Origin: Nemorincola caseinilytica
Lineage (GTDB): Bacteria > Bacteroidota > Bacteroidia > Chitinophagales > Chitinophagaceae
Direction: 5' to 3'
Length of the DNA stretch: 64,000 bases
NCBI RefSeq assembly: GCF_039540515.1
Contig: NZ_BAABFA010000004.1
Location: forward strand, 124,001 to 188,000
Under the pieces are notes generated by a model. The model saw only the letters and a program-made list of their open reading frames with translations. It searched no databases and was not told the DNA's origin. A program made the position numbers and the translations under genes. Below, in pieces: positions 43,852-53,500 of this stretch (the first letter of the stretch is position 1; every line of letters starts with the position of its first letter).

Positions 43852-43896
43852 AAAATGAGAGCGGGTGCGCAAAGTCTGCGCACCCGCTCTCATTTT
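43852..43896. terminator. Bidirectional terminator with a 20-bp perfect stem
   Basis: 43852-43871 pairs perfectly with 43877-43896; TTTT follows on the plus strand, and AAAA precedes on the same strand (T on the other). It borders the decayed tRNA. Confidence 0.85.
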
Positions 43897-43897
43897 A

Positions 43898-43977
43898 AGT
43901 CGGGATGACCGGCTCCGAACCAGCGGCCTCTTCGTCTCGAACATGGCGCGCTACCGGGTAGATAATGGTGCGGCGGC
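43898..43977 (-). pseudogene. Decayed tRNA-Pro-like gene
   Basis: On the minus strand this reads CCCGGTAGCGCGCC (D-arm region), an anticodon-arm remnant, the variable loop, a T-arm with GGTTCGGAGCC, and the 3' acceptor CATCCCG-A. These words match Bacteroidota tRNA-Pro genes. The 5' acceptor strand (expected CGGGATG) is absent, the anticodon stem has mismatches, and the loop reads TTCGAGA. It is not a functional tRNA by eye. Confidence 0.6.
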
Positions 43978-44161
43978 CCTTTCTTCGCTCATAGCTTTCA
44001 GGTATATAGGTATGCTGCGGTAATATATGTGGTGATGTTATAAATTCTGAGGCGGATCTTGTAATGGTATCGGCCTTTGGCCGTCGGAACTTTGTGTGAC
44101 GAATATACACCTATATACAAGTGCAGAGCTTTCATTCATCGATCACTAAAAACCTGAAGCT
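43978..44161. other. Noncoding leader region of the DUF4394 gene
   Basis: No open frame with a usable start and no hairpin I would call. TTTGG-type words near 44075-44095 may be a promoter but the match is not clear. Confidence 0.4.
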
Positions 44162-46249
44162 ATGAAACGGAGTACATTACTATTAGCATTTATCGCATCA
44201 TTTTTTACCTATTCTGCGCAGGCGCAGACGACTCTCTATGGTATCACATCGGCCAATGCCATTTTCGCTATCAGCGATGTCAATTCCCCGGGCTCTATGT
44301 CGGGCCCGTACACTGTATCGGGTGTGGCAACGGGGCAGGCACTGGTGGCCCTCGATACCCGTTCGTCCAATGGCCAGTTGTATGCGCTGGGTTACGATTC
44401 GCTCACTACCATCTCGCAGTTGTACCGCATTACCTATAACGCCTCTACCGGCGCGTATTCTGCAGTAACTATAGGTAGCGGCATGACGGCCATAGACCTT
44501 GGTGTGACCAATAATGCCTCTATGGACTTTATCTCTAGTACCGGCAACCAGATACGCATCATAGGCCGCAATGGCAATAACTACATACTGAATGCCGATA
44601 ACGGTACACTTATGAGCACAGGCATCAGCGGGCTTTCGTTCGCATCGGGCGATGCGCATGTAGGTACTATGGTGATGGGCGCTACGGCTTATACCAATAA
44701 CTTCTTTGGTGCCGATGCCACACAGCAGGTGGGCTTCGATGTACTGAACAATGTGCTGGTAAAAATGGAGCCCGGCAACTTTGGCAATGGCTTCAATAAT
44801 GCATCCAACTTCACGCATTCCATAGGGCTTACATCGGGTGTGGTGTTCGCCTCGGGTAGCAGCATGGGCATGGATACCTGGTACGATACCCTTACCGGAG
44901 TGAATACCATATACCTGAGCGGTACGGCCCTGCTGAGCGGTGGTGCGCACCTGTACAAGTATACCATGAGCAGTGGTACAGGTACACTGATAGATCTGGG
45001 CGCTATGGGCAGCGGTACACTGCATGTGCGCGATATCGCCTTTGCATCGGACCGCGATACAACAACGGCCATCACAGGAAATATGATAACGGGGCTGACG
45101 CTGAATATGCGCAACCTGGTATGGTTCGACTCGGACAGGCCGCAGAACATACGCAAGATGGTACGCCTCACAGGTATGGCCGCCGGGCAGGCCATGGTAG
45201 CCATAGACTATTCTGCCAATGGCTGGCTGTACGGCCTGGGCTACAATAGCACAGCGCATAACTACCAGCTATACAAGATAGATACCCTGAGCGGCGCAGT
45301 GACCGCAGTGAACAGCACACCTGTATCGCTGAACCTGGGCACGGATGATGGGTCGGGCAATTATGTGCGCGTTGGTTTCAGGTTCATTGCCACGGCTACC
45401 ACGCACGACCGCATAAGACTTACCAGCAGCAATGGCAGCGTGAATGTGCAACTGGATGCCAATAGCGGCGCCATAGTGGCCACCAACAGCCCGCTGCAGT
45501 ATGTGACCGGCGATACCTACTTCGGTACCACGGCCAATGTGACCTCGATAGCCTATACCGGCTATAGCGGCGATACCGTTACGCAGATGTTCGGGTTCGA
45601 TGCCAGTACGGGTTCTATGGTGATGTTCAATAACACCAACAGTACTGCAGGCTATGGAGATGGTTCCAGCGGCTACATCAATACTATCATGAACCTGAAT
45701 GCCATACTGAGCCTGCTGCTGCATACCAGCGCCTACAACAATGCCTACATGAACATATCTTACGACCAGGCATCGGCCAGCAACTATGGCTATATGGTGG
45801 CCAACTACTATGGCGACAGCAGCATGGTGAACAACTACTCTGTAATGTACGATATGAGCAGCATGCTCACCGCATACCACCGTGGTACGGCAGGCGCGCC
45901 TGCCATGGTAGGCAGGGTAGGGTATGGCACACCTGTAAAGGATATAGCGCTGAGAAGGTGGGCATTGCCGCCATCTACCATAGTGCCCTATGCTGCAGGT
46001 GGCAATAAACTACTGGTATATCCCAACCCTGTGCTCAGCGATACGCGCATAATGCTGAACGAGCAGCCGACAGGCATAGTACAAGCATCTGTACTGGGCA
46101 TGACCGGCCGTATAGAAGCCACTTACAAATATGCACCCGGTACCCGTGTGTTGTACCTCGATATGAGTACACTTCCTGTAGGTTTGTACAATGTGCAGGT
46201 ATCGGGCGCAGGCATTGCGACCACAAACCTGAGAGTTGTTAAACAGTAA
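44162..46249 (+). CDS. DUF4394-type T9SS cargo protein
   Basis: 695 residues. The signal peptide is 1-22 (ending AQAQ). Two tandem propeller-like regions match DUF4394: about 25-300 and 310-600, each with GQA(L/M)VA(L/I)D, (L/Y)YGLGY and IGxx/RVxF-type segments. The C-terminus (about 615-695) is a T9SS type A sorting domain (LLVYPNPVLSDTRI, VLGMTGRIE, LPVGLYNVQV). Probably exported to the surface or medium. No enzyme motif. Terminator follows. Confidence 0.82.
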   Translation: MKRSTLLLAFIASFFTYSAQAQTTLYGITSANAIFAISDVNSPGSMSGPYTVSGVATGQALVALDTRSSNGQLYALGYDSLTTISQLYRITYNASTGAYSAVTIGSGMTAIDLGVTNNASMDFISSTGNQIRIIGRNGNNYILNADNGTLMSTGISGLSFASGDAHVGTMVMGATAYTNNFFGADATQQVGFDVLNNVLVKMEPGNFGNGFNNASNFTHSIGLTSGVVFASGSSMGMDTWYDTLTGVNTIYLSGTALLSGGAHLYKYTMSSGTGTLIDLGAMGSGTLHVRDIAFASDRDTTTAITGNMITGLTLNMRNLVWFDSDRPQNIRKMVRLTGMAAGQAMVAIDYSANGWLYGLGYNSTAHNYQLYKIDTLSGAVTAVNSTPVSLNLGTDDGSGNYVRVGFRFIATATTHDRIRLTSSNGSVNVQLDANSGAIVATNSPLQYVTGDTYFGTTANVTSIAYTGYSGDTVTQMFGFDASTGSMVMFNNTNSTAGYGDGSSGYINTIMNLNAILSLLLHTSAYNNAYMNISYDQASASNYGYMVANYYGDSSMVNNYSVMYDMSSMLTAYHRGTAGAPAMVGRVGYGTPVKDIALRRWALPPSTIVPYAAGGNKLLVYPNPVLSDTRIMLNEQPTGIVQASVLGMTGRIEATYKYAPGTRVLYLDMSTLPVGLYNVQVSGAGIATTNLRVVKQ

Positions 46250-46276
46250 TTCGTTCAGCAATTATCAATGGTCGTT

Positions 46277-46304
46277 AACGCCCCGGAAGACGGGGCGTTT
46301 TTTT
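46277..46304 (+). terminator. Intrinsic terminator
   Basis: AACGCCCCG (46277-46285) pairs with CGGGGCGTT (46291-46299), followed by T to 46304. Confidence 0.85.
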
Positions 46305-46339
46305 GTGCATATAAGAAATTGCTCCTTATATTTACCCCT

Positions 46340-47029
46340 ATGGAAACACTCTTGCTATTGCATGGCGCTATAGGTTCTTCTTCGCAACTGATGCCACTGG
46401 CCGATGCCCTGTCTGCAACATACGATGTACATGTGCCCGACCTTCCGGGCCATGGTGGCAGGGCATTTGCAGACGCGCCTTTTTCTATGCAGCTTTTTGC
46501 GCAGAGTGTGCTGGCGTATATGGATGAGAAAGGACTTTCCAAAGTATCCATCTTTGGTTACAGCATGGGCGGCTATGTGGGTATGTACCTGGCGCGCCAC
46601 CATGCACACAGGATGAACAAGGTGATAACACTGGCCACAAAATATCATTGGGATGAGGCCACGGCAGCCAAAGAGATACTGATGCTGGACCCTGCGAAGA
46701 TAGAGGCCAAGCTGCCTGCGTTCGCTGCCACATTGCAGCAGCGCCATGCGCCTAACGACTGGAAGGAAGTACTAAAGAAGACCGCCGATATGATGGTGGC
46801 CCTTGGTGTCAACAATACGCTAAAACAGGAAGACCATGCGGCCATAACCACACCTGTGCTGGTGCTGCTGGGCGATAGGGACAAGATGGTGACACAAGAT
46901 GAGACACTTGCCGTATACAAGGCGCTACCTACAGCGCAGCTGGGTATACTACCGGGTACGCCACACCCTATAGAGCAGGTAGATGCGGCCCTGCTGGCTG
47001 CGCTCATTAACAGGTTCGCCGGGCAGTGA
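46340..47029 (+). CDS. Alpha/beta hydrolase
   Basis: 229 residues from the ATG at 46340 (METLLLLHG); the frame is open further upstream but crosses the terminator of the previous gene. Seen here: HGAIGSS oxyanion region (8-14), the nucleophile elbow GYSMG (73-77, Ser75), a late acidic LLGDRDKM and the catalytic His in PHPIEQ. This is the alpha/beta-hydrolase fold without a clear subfamily; esterase or related activity is likely. It lies 116 bp upstream of blaI, with separate control by the twin dyads. Confidence 0.85.
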   Translation: METLLLLHGAIGSSSQLMPLADALSATYDVHVPDLPGHGGRAFADAPFSMQLFAQSVLAYMDEKGLSKVSIFGYSMGGYVGMYLARHHAHRMNKVITLATKYHWDEATAAKEILMLDPAKIEAKLPAFAATLQQRHAPNDWKEVLKKTADMMVALGVNNTLKQEDHAAITTPVLVLLGDRDKMVTQDETLAVYKALPTAQLGILPGTPHPIEQVDAALLAALINRFAGQ

Positions 47030-47086
47030 TATTCCCACCCTTACTTCTGTTAAAGAAAATATAAGATCGCTTTTGTGCTTTTTGTT

Positions 47087-47126
47087 TACGAATTTCTTCG
47101 TAGGTTTGCTTACGAAACAATTCGTA
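47087..47126 (+). promoter_or_regulatory. Twin BlaI-type operators with promoter
   Basis: TACGAA-TTTC-TTCGTA (47087-47102) and TACGAA-ACAA-TTCGTA (47111-47126) are two near-identical 16-bp dyads, centres 24 bp apart. A perfect -7 element TAGGTTTG (47101-47108) lies between and overlaps the end of the first. This is the geometry expected for a dimeric repressor blocking its own promoter. The dyad pattern differs from the TACA/TGTA sites known for MecI/BlaI. Confidence 0.85.
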
Positions 47127-47145
47127 GAACAGTAAAGACACAGGA

Positions 47146-47529
47146 ATGAGCGAGACACCGAAACCTACCGAGAGCGAGCTGGAGATACTGAACATTCTTT
47201 GGGAGCGAGGCCCCAGCACTGTGCGCGATGTGCACGAGGTGCTGGAGCAGAGCAAAGAGGCAGGCTATACCACCACGCTGAAGTTGATGCAGATAATGCA
47301 CGATAAAAAGCTGCTGGCCCGCGACACGGGCAGCAAGAGCCATGTATATACCGCTAATATATCGCAGGAGAAGACACAGGGCCAACTGGTAAAGAAACTG
47401 ATAGATAGCATGTTCAACGGATCGGCATCGCAACTGGTGATGCAGGCGCTGGGCAACCACAAGACCAATAAGAAGGAACTGGACCAGATAAAGAAATACC
47501 TGGAGGAGATAGAAAAGAAGAGCAAGTAG
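47146..47529 (+). CDS. BlaI/MecI/CopY-family repressor
   Basis: 127 residues. The N-terminal winged helix (about 7-75) has PTESELEILNILWERGPSTVRDVHEVLEQSKEAGYTTTLKLMQIMHDKKLLARDTGSKSHVYTA, the family signature, and the C-terminal helices (about 80-127) carry the dimerisation and cleavage region. In known systems the partner membrane protease cleaves this repressor after sensing a signal. The stop is 52 bp before the M56 start, so one operon. The twin dyads just upstream are the expected binding sites. Confidence 0.92.
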   Translation: MSETPKPTESELEILNILWERGPSTVRDVHEVLEQSKEAGYTTTLKLMQIMHDKKLLARDTGSKSHVYTANISQEKTQGQLVKKLIDSMFNGSASQLVMQALGNHKTNKKELDQIKKYLEEIEKKSK

Positions 47530-47580
47530 TGTTTTAGTGTTAGCATGATACCATCACTTAATTCCCCAAAACTATTTTCT

Positions 47581-49446
47581 ATGAGCGCCATATCCATTAC
47601 ATCTCTTGCGCACTCTTTCTCTTATGCACTGCTCTATTCGCTGTGGCAGGGGCTGCTTATCTACGGCATGCTTTTTGTAGTGCTCAGGGCGCTGCCCGGC
47701 ATGGGCGCCCGCACCCGCTACAGCCTTTCATTTGGTGCACTGGCAGCGCTCTTCATATGGTTCGCCGATACATGGGAGAGCCAGTACAGCAAGCTGCAGG
47801 GCGTTACAGTATACATCACCCGTACAGCGGCCAATGGCGCTGTCACCGGCCTTGCACAGCCGCTCACCGCCAATGCCAGCACCCCGGCCCGGTTCGATAT
47901 CTTCAGGGAGTACCTGCCGCTGGTAGGGCAGTATGTGCCCATCATCATGATGGTGTATAGCGTAGGCCTGCTGTTCATGCTGCTGCGCTTTAGCATCAAT
48001 ATGCGGCAGTTACGCTCGCTTACCAGCACAGCAGCATCTACACCTGCTACAGAGTGGACCGGGTTCGTGAACATGTGGCGGCACAATTTCGGCATATCGC
48101 GCCCGGTGCGGATAATGCTGTCTGAGCGGGTGAATGTGCCCATGATGCTGGGCGCGCTGAAGCCCGTGATACTGCTGCCTGTGGCCACCATCAATCACCT
48201 TACCACAGAGCAGGTAGAATCCATCATCATGCATGAGCTGGCTCACATCAAGCGGCACGATTATCTTTTCAATCTTGTTCAGACGGTAGTAGAGACCATA
48301 CTTTTCTTCAATCCGTTCGTATGGCTCATGTCGTCCGTCATTCGCCGCGAGCGCGAGCATTGCTGCGACGACCTTGTAGTGTCCTGCGCTGCCGATCCGC
48401 TGCATTATGCCCGCGCCCTGGCACTGCTGGAAGAAGACCGTATGAATAATAACAGCCTTTCCCTGGCTGCGACAGGGAGCAGAAACCAATTGTTTGACCG
48501 TATAAAAAGAATAATGGAAATGAAAAAAGAGAATATCGCCCATCGCAGGTACTCGCTGGTGGTAGTAGCTGTGGCCGCCGCACTGTTCATTGCATCTATG
48601 ACCACTTTCACCACCACATTTGCCCAGAAGGTAGAGACCGAGAAGAAGGCCGCACCGCAGAAGAAGACCACCACATCGAAGACAGTGACCGTAGACGGCA
48701 GCGGTAAGAAAAAAGTGGTGACAAAGACCAAAACCTCATCAGACATTACAGAGGATGAGGATGTGCATGTAGGCAATGTGAACGTAAAGGTGCTGGTAGA
48801 TGACGATGATAACAAACATGGCCATGCCAGGGTAGTGACCGTGAACGATGTAGGCGACTGCTGCGAGGGCAAGAAGAAATGTAAGAAGATAGTGATGGCA
48901 TCGGGCGGCAGAGGTGCCAACAGCATAGTGCTGAACCTGGACGACCTGGGCAAGGAACTGGAGAACGTACATGTAGAACTGGAGAACATAGACTGGGACC
49001 AGATACAGGCAGAGCTGAAAAGCGCCATGGCAGAGCTGAAGAACGAACTGAACATGGAGGACCTGGGCGAGGATATACGCGTAGAAGTAAAAAAGGCGAT
49101 GGCGGATGCCCGCCGCGCACAGGCCGAGGCCAGGCGCGAGATGGCCGATAGCAGGCAGATGGCCGCAGAGGCAAGGGCCGAGGCTGCTCATGCCCGTGCT
49201 ATGGCAAGGAATGGCCGCCTGCACTCTGATACGAACGACATAGAGACCATGCTGAACAAGATGCAGAAGGATGGCCTCATAGACAGGAACGAAAAATTCA
49301 AGATAGAGAAGGAGAACAACGAGCTGTATATAAATGGTCAGAAGCAGTCCGGGAAAGTATATGAGAAATACAGCCGCTACATGGAAGGGAAGGAAGTGAC
49401 CATAAAAGGTGGCAAGGGCTCGCTGAACATCAATATAAACAACTAA
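47581..49446 (+). CDS. M56 (BlaR1-like) membrane metallopeptidase with coiled-coil C-terminus
   Basis: 621 residues from the ATG at 47581; the frame is open to 47545. N-terminal membrane helices (about 10-75 and 115-150) precede a zincin domain with HELAHIKRHD (218-227; His218, Glu219, His222), and a further helix is near 320-345. The C-terminal part, about 270 residues, has no penicillin-binding sensor domain, unlike BlaR1/MecR1. It is charged (TTKKKT, DDDDNKHG) and includes a long Ala/Glu/Arg helix (about 490-580) likely to be a coiled coil. It probably cleaves BlaI after an envelope signal that is not a beta-lactam. Confidence 0.88.
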   Translation: MSAISITSLAHSFSYALLYSLWQGLLIYGMLFVVLRALPGMGARTRYSLSFGALAALFIWFADTWESQYSKLQGVTVYITRTAANGAVTGLAQPLTANASTPARFDIFREYLPLVGQYVPIIMMVYSVGLLFMLLRFSINMRQLRSLTSTAASTPATEWTGFVNMWRHNFGISRPVRIMLSERVNVPMMLGALKPVILLPVATINHLTTEQVESIIMHELAHIKRHDYLFNLVQTVVETILFFNPFVWLMSSVIRREREHCCDDLVVSCAADPLHYARALALLEEDRMNNNSLSLAATGSRNQLFDRIKRIMEMKKENIAHRRYSLVVVAVAAALFIASMTTFTTTFAQKVETEKKAAPQKKTTTSKTVTVDGSGKKKVVTKTKTSSDITEDEDVHVGNVNVKVLVDDDDNKHGHARVVTVNDVGDCCEGKKKCKKIVMASGGRGANSIVLNLDDLGKELENVHVELENIDWDQIQAELKSAMAELKNELNMEDLGEDIRVEVKKAMADARRAQAEARREMADSRQMAAEARAEAAHARAMARNGRLHSDTNDIETMLNKMQKDGLIDRNEKFKIEKENNELYINGQKQSGKVYEKYSRYMEGKEVTIKGGKGSLNININN

Positions 49447-49477
49447 CGATACGTTTGCTTCATAAAAACCCCAAGGG

Positions 49478-49501
49478 GCCTCCTGTAAAGGAGGCTTTTT
49501 T
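49478..49501 (+). terminator. Terminator of the BlaI-M56 operon
   Basis: GCCTCC (49478-49483) pairs with GGAGGC (49490-49495), followed by six T. Confidence 0.8.
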
Positions 49502-49550
49502 GTTGTGAGTGGGATAGGGCAGGGCATTGGTAGCTGCGGCATTATTGGCT

Positions 49551-49558
49551 TACATTTG
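49551..49558 (+). promoter_or_regulatory. -7 promoter element of truA
   Basis: TACATTTG, perfect match, 20 nt before the ATG at 49579. Confidence 0.65.
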
Positions 49559-49578
49559 CCGGCATCAAAGAGTTTGCA

Positions 49579-50340
49579 ATGGCACGATATGTACTGGAGG
49601 TGATGTATGATGGTACCTGCTTCCACGGGTCGCAGGTACAGGGCGAATTGCAGACCGTTCAACTTTTGGTGAATAAAGTGCTTTCCACCCTCTACCGCAC
49701 GCCTATGGTCACCATTGGCGCCAGCCGTACCGACGAGGGGGTGCATGCGCTGTCGAACTTTTTCCACTTCGACGCCGATACCGAACCCCGCCCCGACCTG
49801 GTGTACAAGTGCAATGCCATATTGCCATCGGGGATGGCTGTGAAGAACGTATACCACGCGCCCTACGATTTCAATGCCCGTTTCCATGCCATAGAACGCA
49901 GCTATAGGTATAAAATATATGCAATAAAAGACCCATTTCTTGTGAACAGGGCACTTTACTATCCTTTTCGTATGCAGGAGGATCTGCTGCACGAGGCAGC
50001 GGCAGTGCTAAAGGGGTATAGCCAGTTCCAGTCGTTCGCAAAGCGGAACTCGCAGGTGCATACCTTCGATTGCACCATCAATACATCCCGCTGGGAAAGG
50101 CATGGCAAAGAATTGCACTATGTTGTGTCGGCCAACAGGTTCCTGAGAGGAATGGTAAGGGGTCTTGTAGCCACCCAACTCAGGGTGGCAAGGGGCAGTA
50201 TGGACATGGCCCGGCTAAGACAGATAATAGAAGCGCGCGATTGTACAAAAGCTTTTTTTGATGTGACAGGACATGGATTGTACCTGGAAGAGGTCTCTTA
50301 TCCCGAAGGAATACTTCGCCCTTTGGGATACTTTAACTGA
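49579..50340 (+). CDS. truA: tRNA pseudouridine synthase A
   Basis: 253 residues, standard length. Makes pseudouridine at positions 38-40 of the anticodon arm. The catalytic Asp52 is in the family signature GASRTDEGVHALSN (48-60). Other conserved parts are YDGTCFHGSQVQ near 10-21, FNARFHAIERSYRYKI, and the C-terminal FLRGMVRGLVATQLRVARG. Own promoter; no operon partner on either side. Confidence 0.94.
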   Translation: MARYVLEVMYDGTCFHGSQVQGELQTVQLLVNKVLSTLYRTPMVTIGASRTDEGVHALSNFFHFDADTEPRPDLVYKCNAILPSGMAVKNVYHAPYDFNARFHAIERSYRYKIYAIKDPFLVNRALYYPFRMQEDLLHEAAAVLKGYSQFQSFAKRNSQVHTFDCTINTSRWERHGKELHYVVSANRFLRGMVRGLVATQLRVARGSMDMARLRQIIEARDCTKAFFDVTGHGLYLEEVSYPEGILRPLGYFN

Positions 50341-50424
50341 AAGTTCATATTTTTAAATACAAGAACACTCAAATGATATTTTTTAAGCACAGAAATATAT
50401 TCCATTGTGTTCCAATTTAATGTT

Positions 50425-50459
50425 CCTCATTTACATCAAAAAAGTGTATTAAAATGAGG
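50425..50459. repeat. Inverted repeat before the PKD-repeat gene
   Basis: CCTCATTT (50425-50432) is mirrored by AAATGAGG (50452-50459), with TTCC/GGAA words outside. It lies about 100 bp before the ATG at 50557 in an AT-rich region. It could be an operator or leader hairpin; no T-run. Confidence 0.45.
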
Positions 50460-50556
50460 TGTAATGGAACGTATATTTAAAAAAAAATGAGTGGATAACA
50501 GGGAATAGTTTGATTTTTTGAGTATTTTTCGGCATTGTTTCCTAAACTATATTGAT

Positions 50557-53500
50557 ATGAGAATAGAACATGTATCCTCCCGACTTATTGCGAAAAAGAA
50601 TGGCAACAGGCGGAGCGGCTTCAAAAAAGCGTTCCTATTGTCGGGCATGTTGATGGTTTTTTCCCCGCTGCTTTCTCAGGCACAGCTGGTAGCACCTGCT
50701 CCCCTGAACGGTAATAACCAGAACCATACGGTGTGCAGCGGCCTTGTTACCGACATCAGCGACTGGCTGAAGGTCACTGACCCGAATGTAGGTGAAACAA
50801 TAACCTGGACCCTCATCAGCGGTCCTACAAATGGTACAATATCTGGCGATGGTACACAGGTGGCCGCGGGAGGCAGCGCCTCTATACCTACAGGTATGAC
50901 CTATACGCCTACCACACCAGGCGCTACCAACGATGCCTTCGCGGTATTCATAGACGATGGCAATGGCGGTACAGCTACCATATCAGTTATCATTACCATA
51001 AATGCAGGCCCATCTATATCGGTAGGTACCATACTGCCGGTATGTTCGGGTATCACATCGGCTGTTATTCCCATAGCAGACCTCACGAATGTGGGCCCCG
51101 ATACTGCTGAATTCGTATATACAGGCGCAGACCAGGGATGGACCGTGCCCGATTTCGTGACCAGCGTTCAGTTCGACCTCAAAGGTGCTTCGGGCGGCCG
51201 CGACAGCCACCTGGGAACAGGCAGTGGCGGCAAAGGTGGCCGTATACAAGGTACACTTACAGTTACACCCGGTGCCAACCTGGGTATATATGTAGGCGGG
51301 GCCGGTTCTGACGGTGTAGGTGCAGGTGTGGCAGAGGGCGGCTATAATGGCGGCGGCGATGCCTTCTTCTATTACTATGGCTCTGGCGGCGCCGGTGGTG
51401 GTGCTACTGATATACGCGTAGGCGGCAATGCCCTTACCAACAGGAAGGCAGTGGCCGGCGGCGGCGGCGGTAATGGTGCAGAACTGAGCACTATGTTCCC
51501 CGGTGGCAATGGCGGCGGCCTTATAGGCGGCAGCAGCGTTCCCAATGTTATGGGTTCTGCATCTAAGGGTGGTACCCAGGCACTGGGTGGCGCACCTGCA
51601 TCGTACATAGGCTGGACATCGGGCGGCTTCGGCGTTACAGGCGTAGGCGGTAACGGTAGCACGCAGGGTATATCCGGTGGCGGTGGCGGTGGCTACTTCG
51701 GCGGCGGCGGCGGTATATGGAATGGCGGCGGCGGCGGATCATCCTATGCCGATGCATTTACCACTACCAGCGTAACGCATACACAGGGTGCCAATGCAGG
51801 CGACGGTATGGCCACACTCTACTATGTGAAGCCAGGTACATACACCATCATATGGGATGCTACAGCTTTCGCAGAAGGTTTCGAGAACCAGGCAAGCGTG
51901 CCCCTGCCGACATCGGCTATCACCTTCCCTGTACCTGCTACAGCAGCTGCAGGCACATACCACGGTACACTCACCATCAACAATGGCAACTGTAACAGCC
52001 CCAGCTACCCGATAGAGATAACCATCAAGCCTAAGCCTATAGTGAACAACCCCGGTACCATAGCTGCATGCGACGGTACCATGATACCCGACATCACTTT
52101 CGTAGGTACTGCCCCCAGTGCCAGCGACTATCACTGGGTGAACGATAACCCTGCTATAGGTCTGGCCGCATCGGGCGAAGGTCATATACTCAGCTTCCTG
52201 CCTGTGAACGGTACTTCTTCTCCTGTGATATCTAACATCACTGTTACACCTGTGGCCAACGGCTGTATAGGTGATGAAGAGGTATTCCAGTTGATAAGCA
52301 ACCCCATACCAGAGCTCAACAGCACACTTACTCCTGCCTCGGTATGTAACAATACCGTGTTCAGCTACATACCCAACAGCCTGGCGCCCGGTACTACTTT
52401 TGCCTGGAGCCGCGATGCTGTGACCGGTGTGGACAATCCTGCATCCAGCGGTGCAGATAACCCTAACGAACTGCTGATGAACTCTTCTACCGACCCTGTA
52501 GCCGTAGCGTATGTATACACGCTCACTGCTGCCGGTTGCGAGAACATACAGACAGTGACCGTAGATGTGAACCCCACTATCGTGCTTACATCTACACACA
52601 CGCCTACAGCGCTGTGTAACGATGCTGCGTTCAACTACACTCCCGTACCATCATATGCAGGTGCCAACATAGCATGGAGCCGCGCTGCGGTAACAGGTAT
52701 CAGCAATGCTGCCAATACAGGTACAGGCGCTATAAGCGAGCCACTGCACAACACTACCACCACTCCAAAGACGGTGACGTATGTAGTGACCCTGAGCGAA
52801 GATGCCTGCTCTTACAACGAGAACGTGGTAGTAACAGTTAATCCTCCGCTCAACCTCACCAGCGCTACTTCTCTTGGCTCTGTGTGCGACAGTGTGGTAA
52901 CATCGTACAGCCCTGTATCATCTGTACCTACGGCTGCAATGACCTGGAGCCGTGCAGCAGTGGCAGGCATCAGCAATGCTGCTGCCACAGGTACTAATGG
53001 TTTCAGCGAAACACTGGTGAACACTACTACTGGTTTCGTAAGCGTGGATTACGCATATACAATGACCGCCTTCGGCTGTACCAATACACAGAACGTATCG
53101 GTGACAGTGAAGCCAAGGCCAAGGCTCAGCAGCTCGCTCACGCCTAATGGCATATGCACCAACATGTACTTCGACTATGTACCTGCAAGCGGTACAGCAG
53201 GCGCTACCTATATATGGGCGCGCGATGTGAAGGCCGGTATCAGCAATGGCGCTATGATGGGCTCGGGCAGTGTACACGAGGTACTGGTGAACACTACCGA
53301 CCTGCCAATAACCGTTCCTTACATATACACCAGCACTGCTAACGGCTGCCCCCACCAGGATACTGTGAAAGTAGTGGTGAACCCCCTGCCAAAGATCAGC
53401 AACAACTCTGACGACCTTGCCGTTTGCGATAGCGCACTGTTCTCATTCTCGCCCACAAGCATCACTCCCGGCGCTACCTTCGCCTGGACCCGCGCTTATG

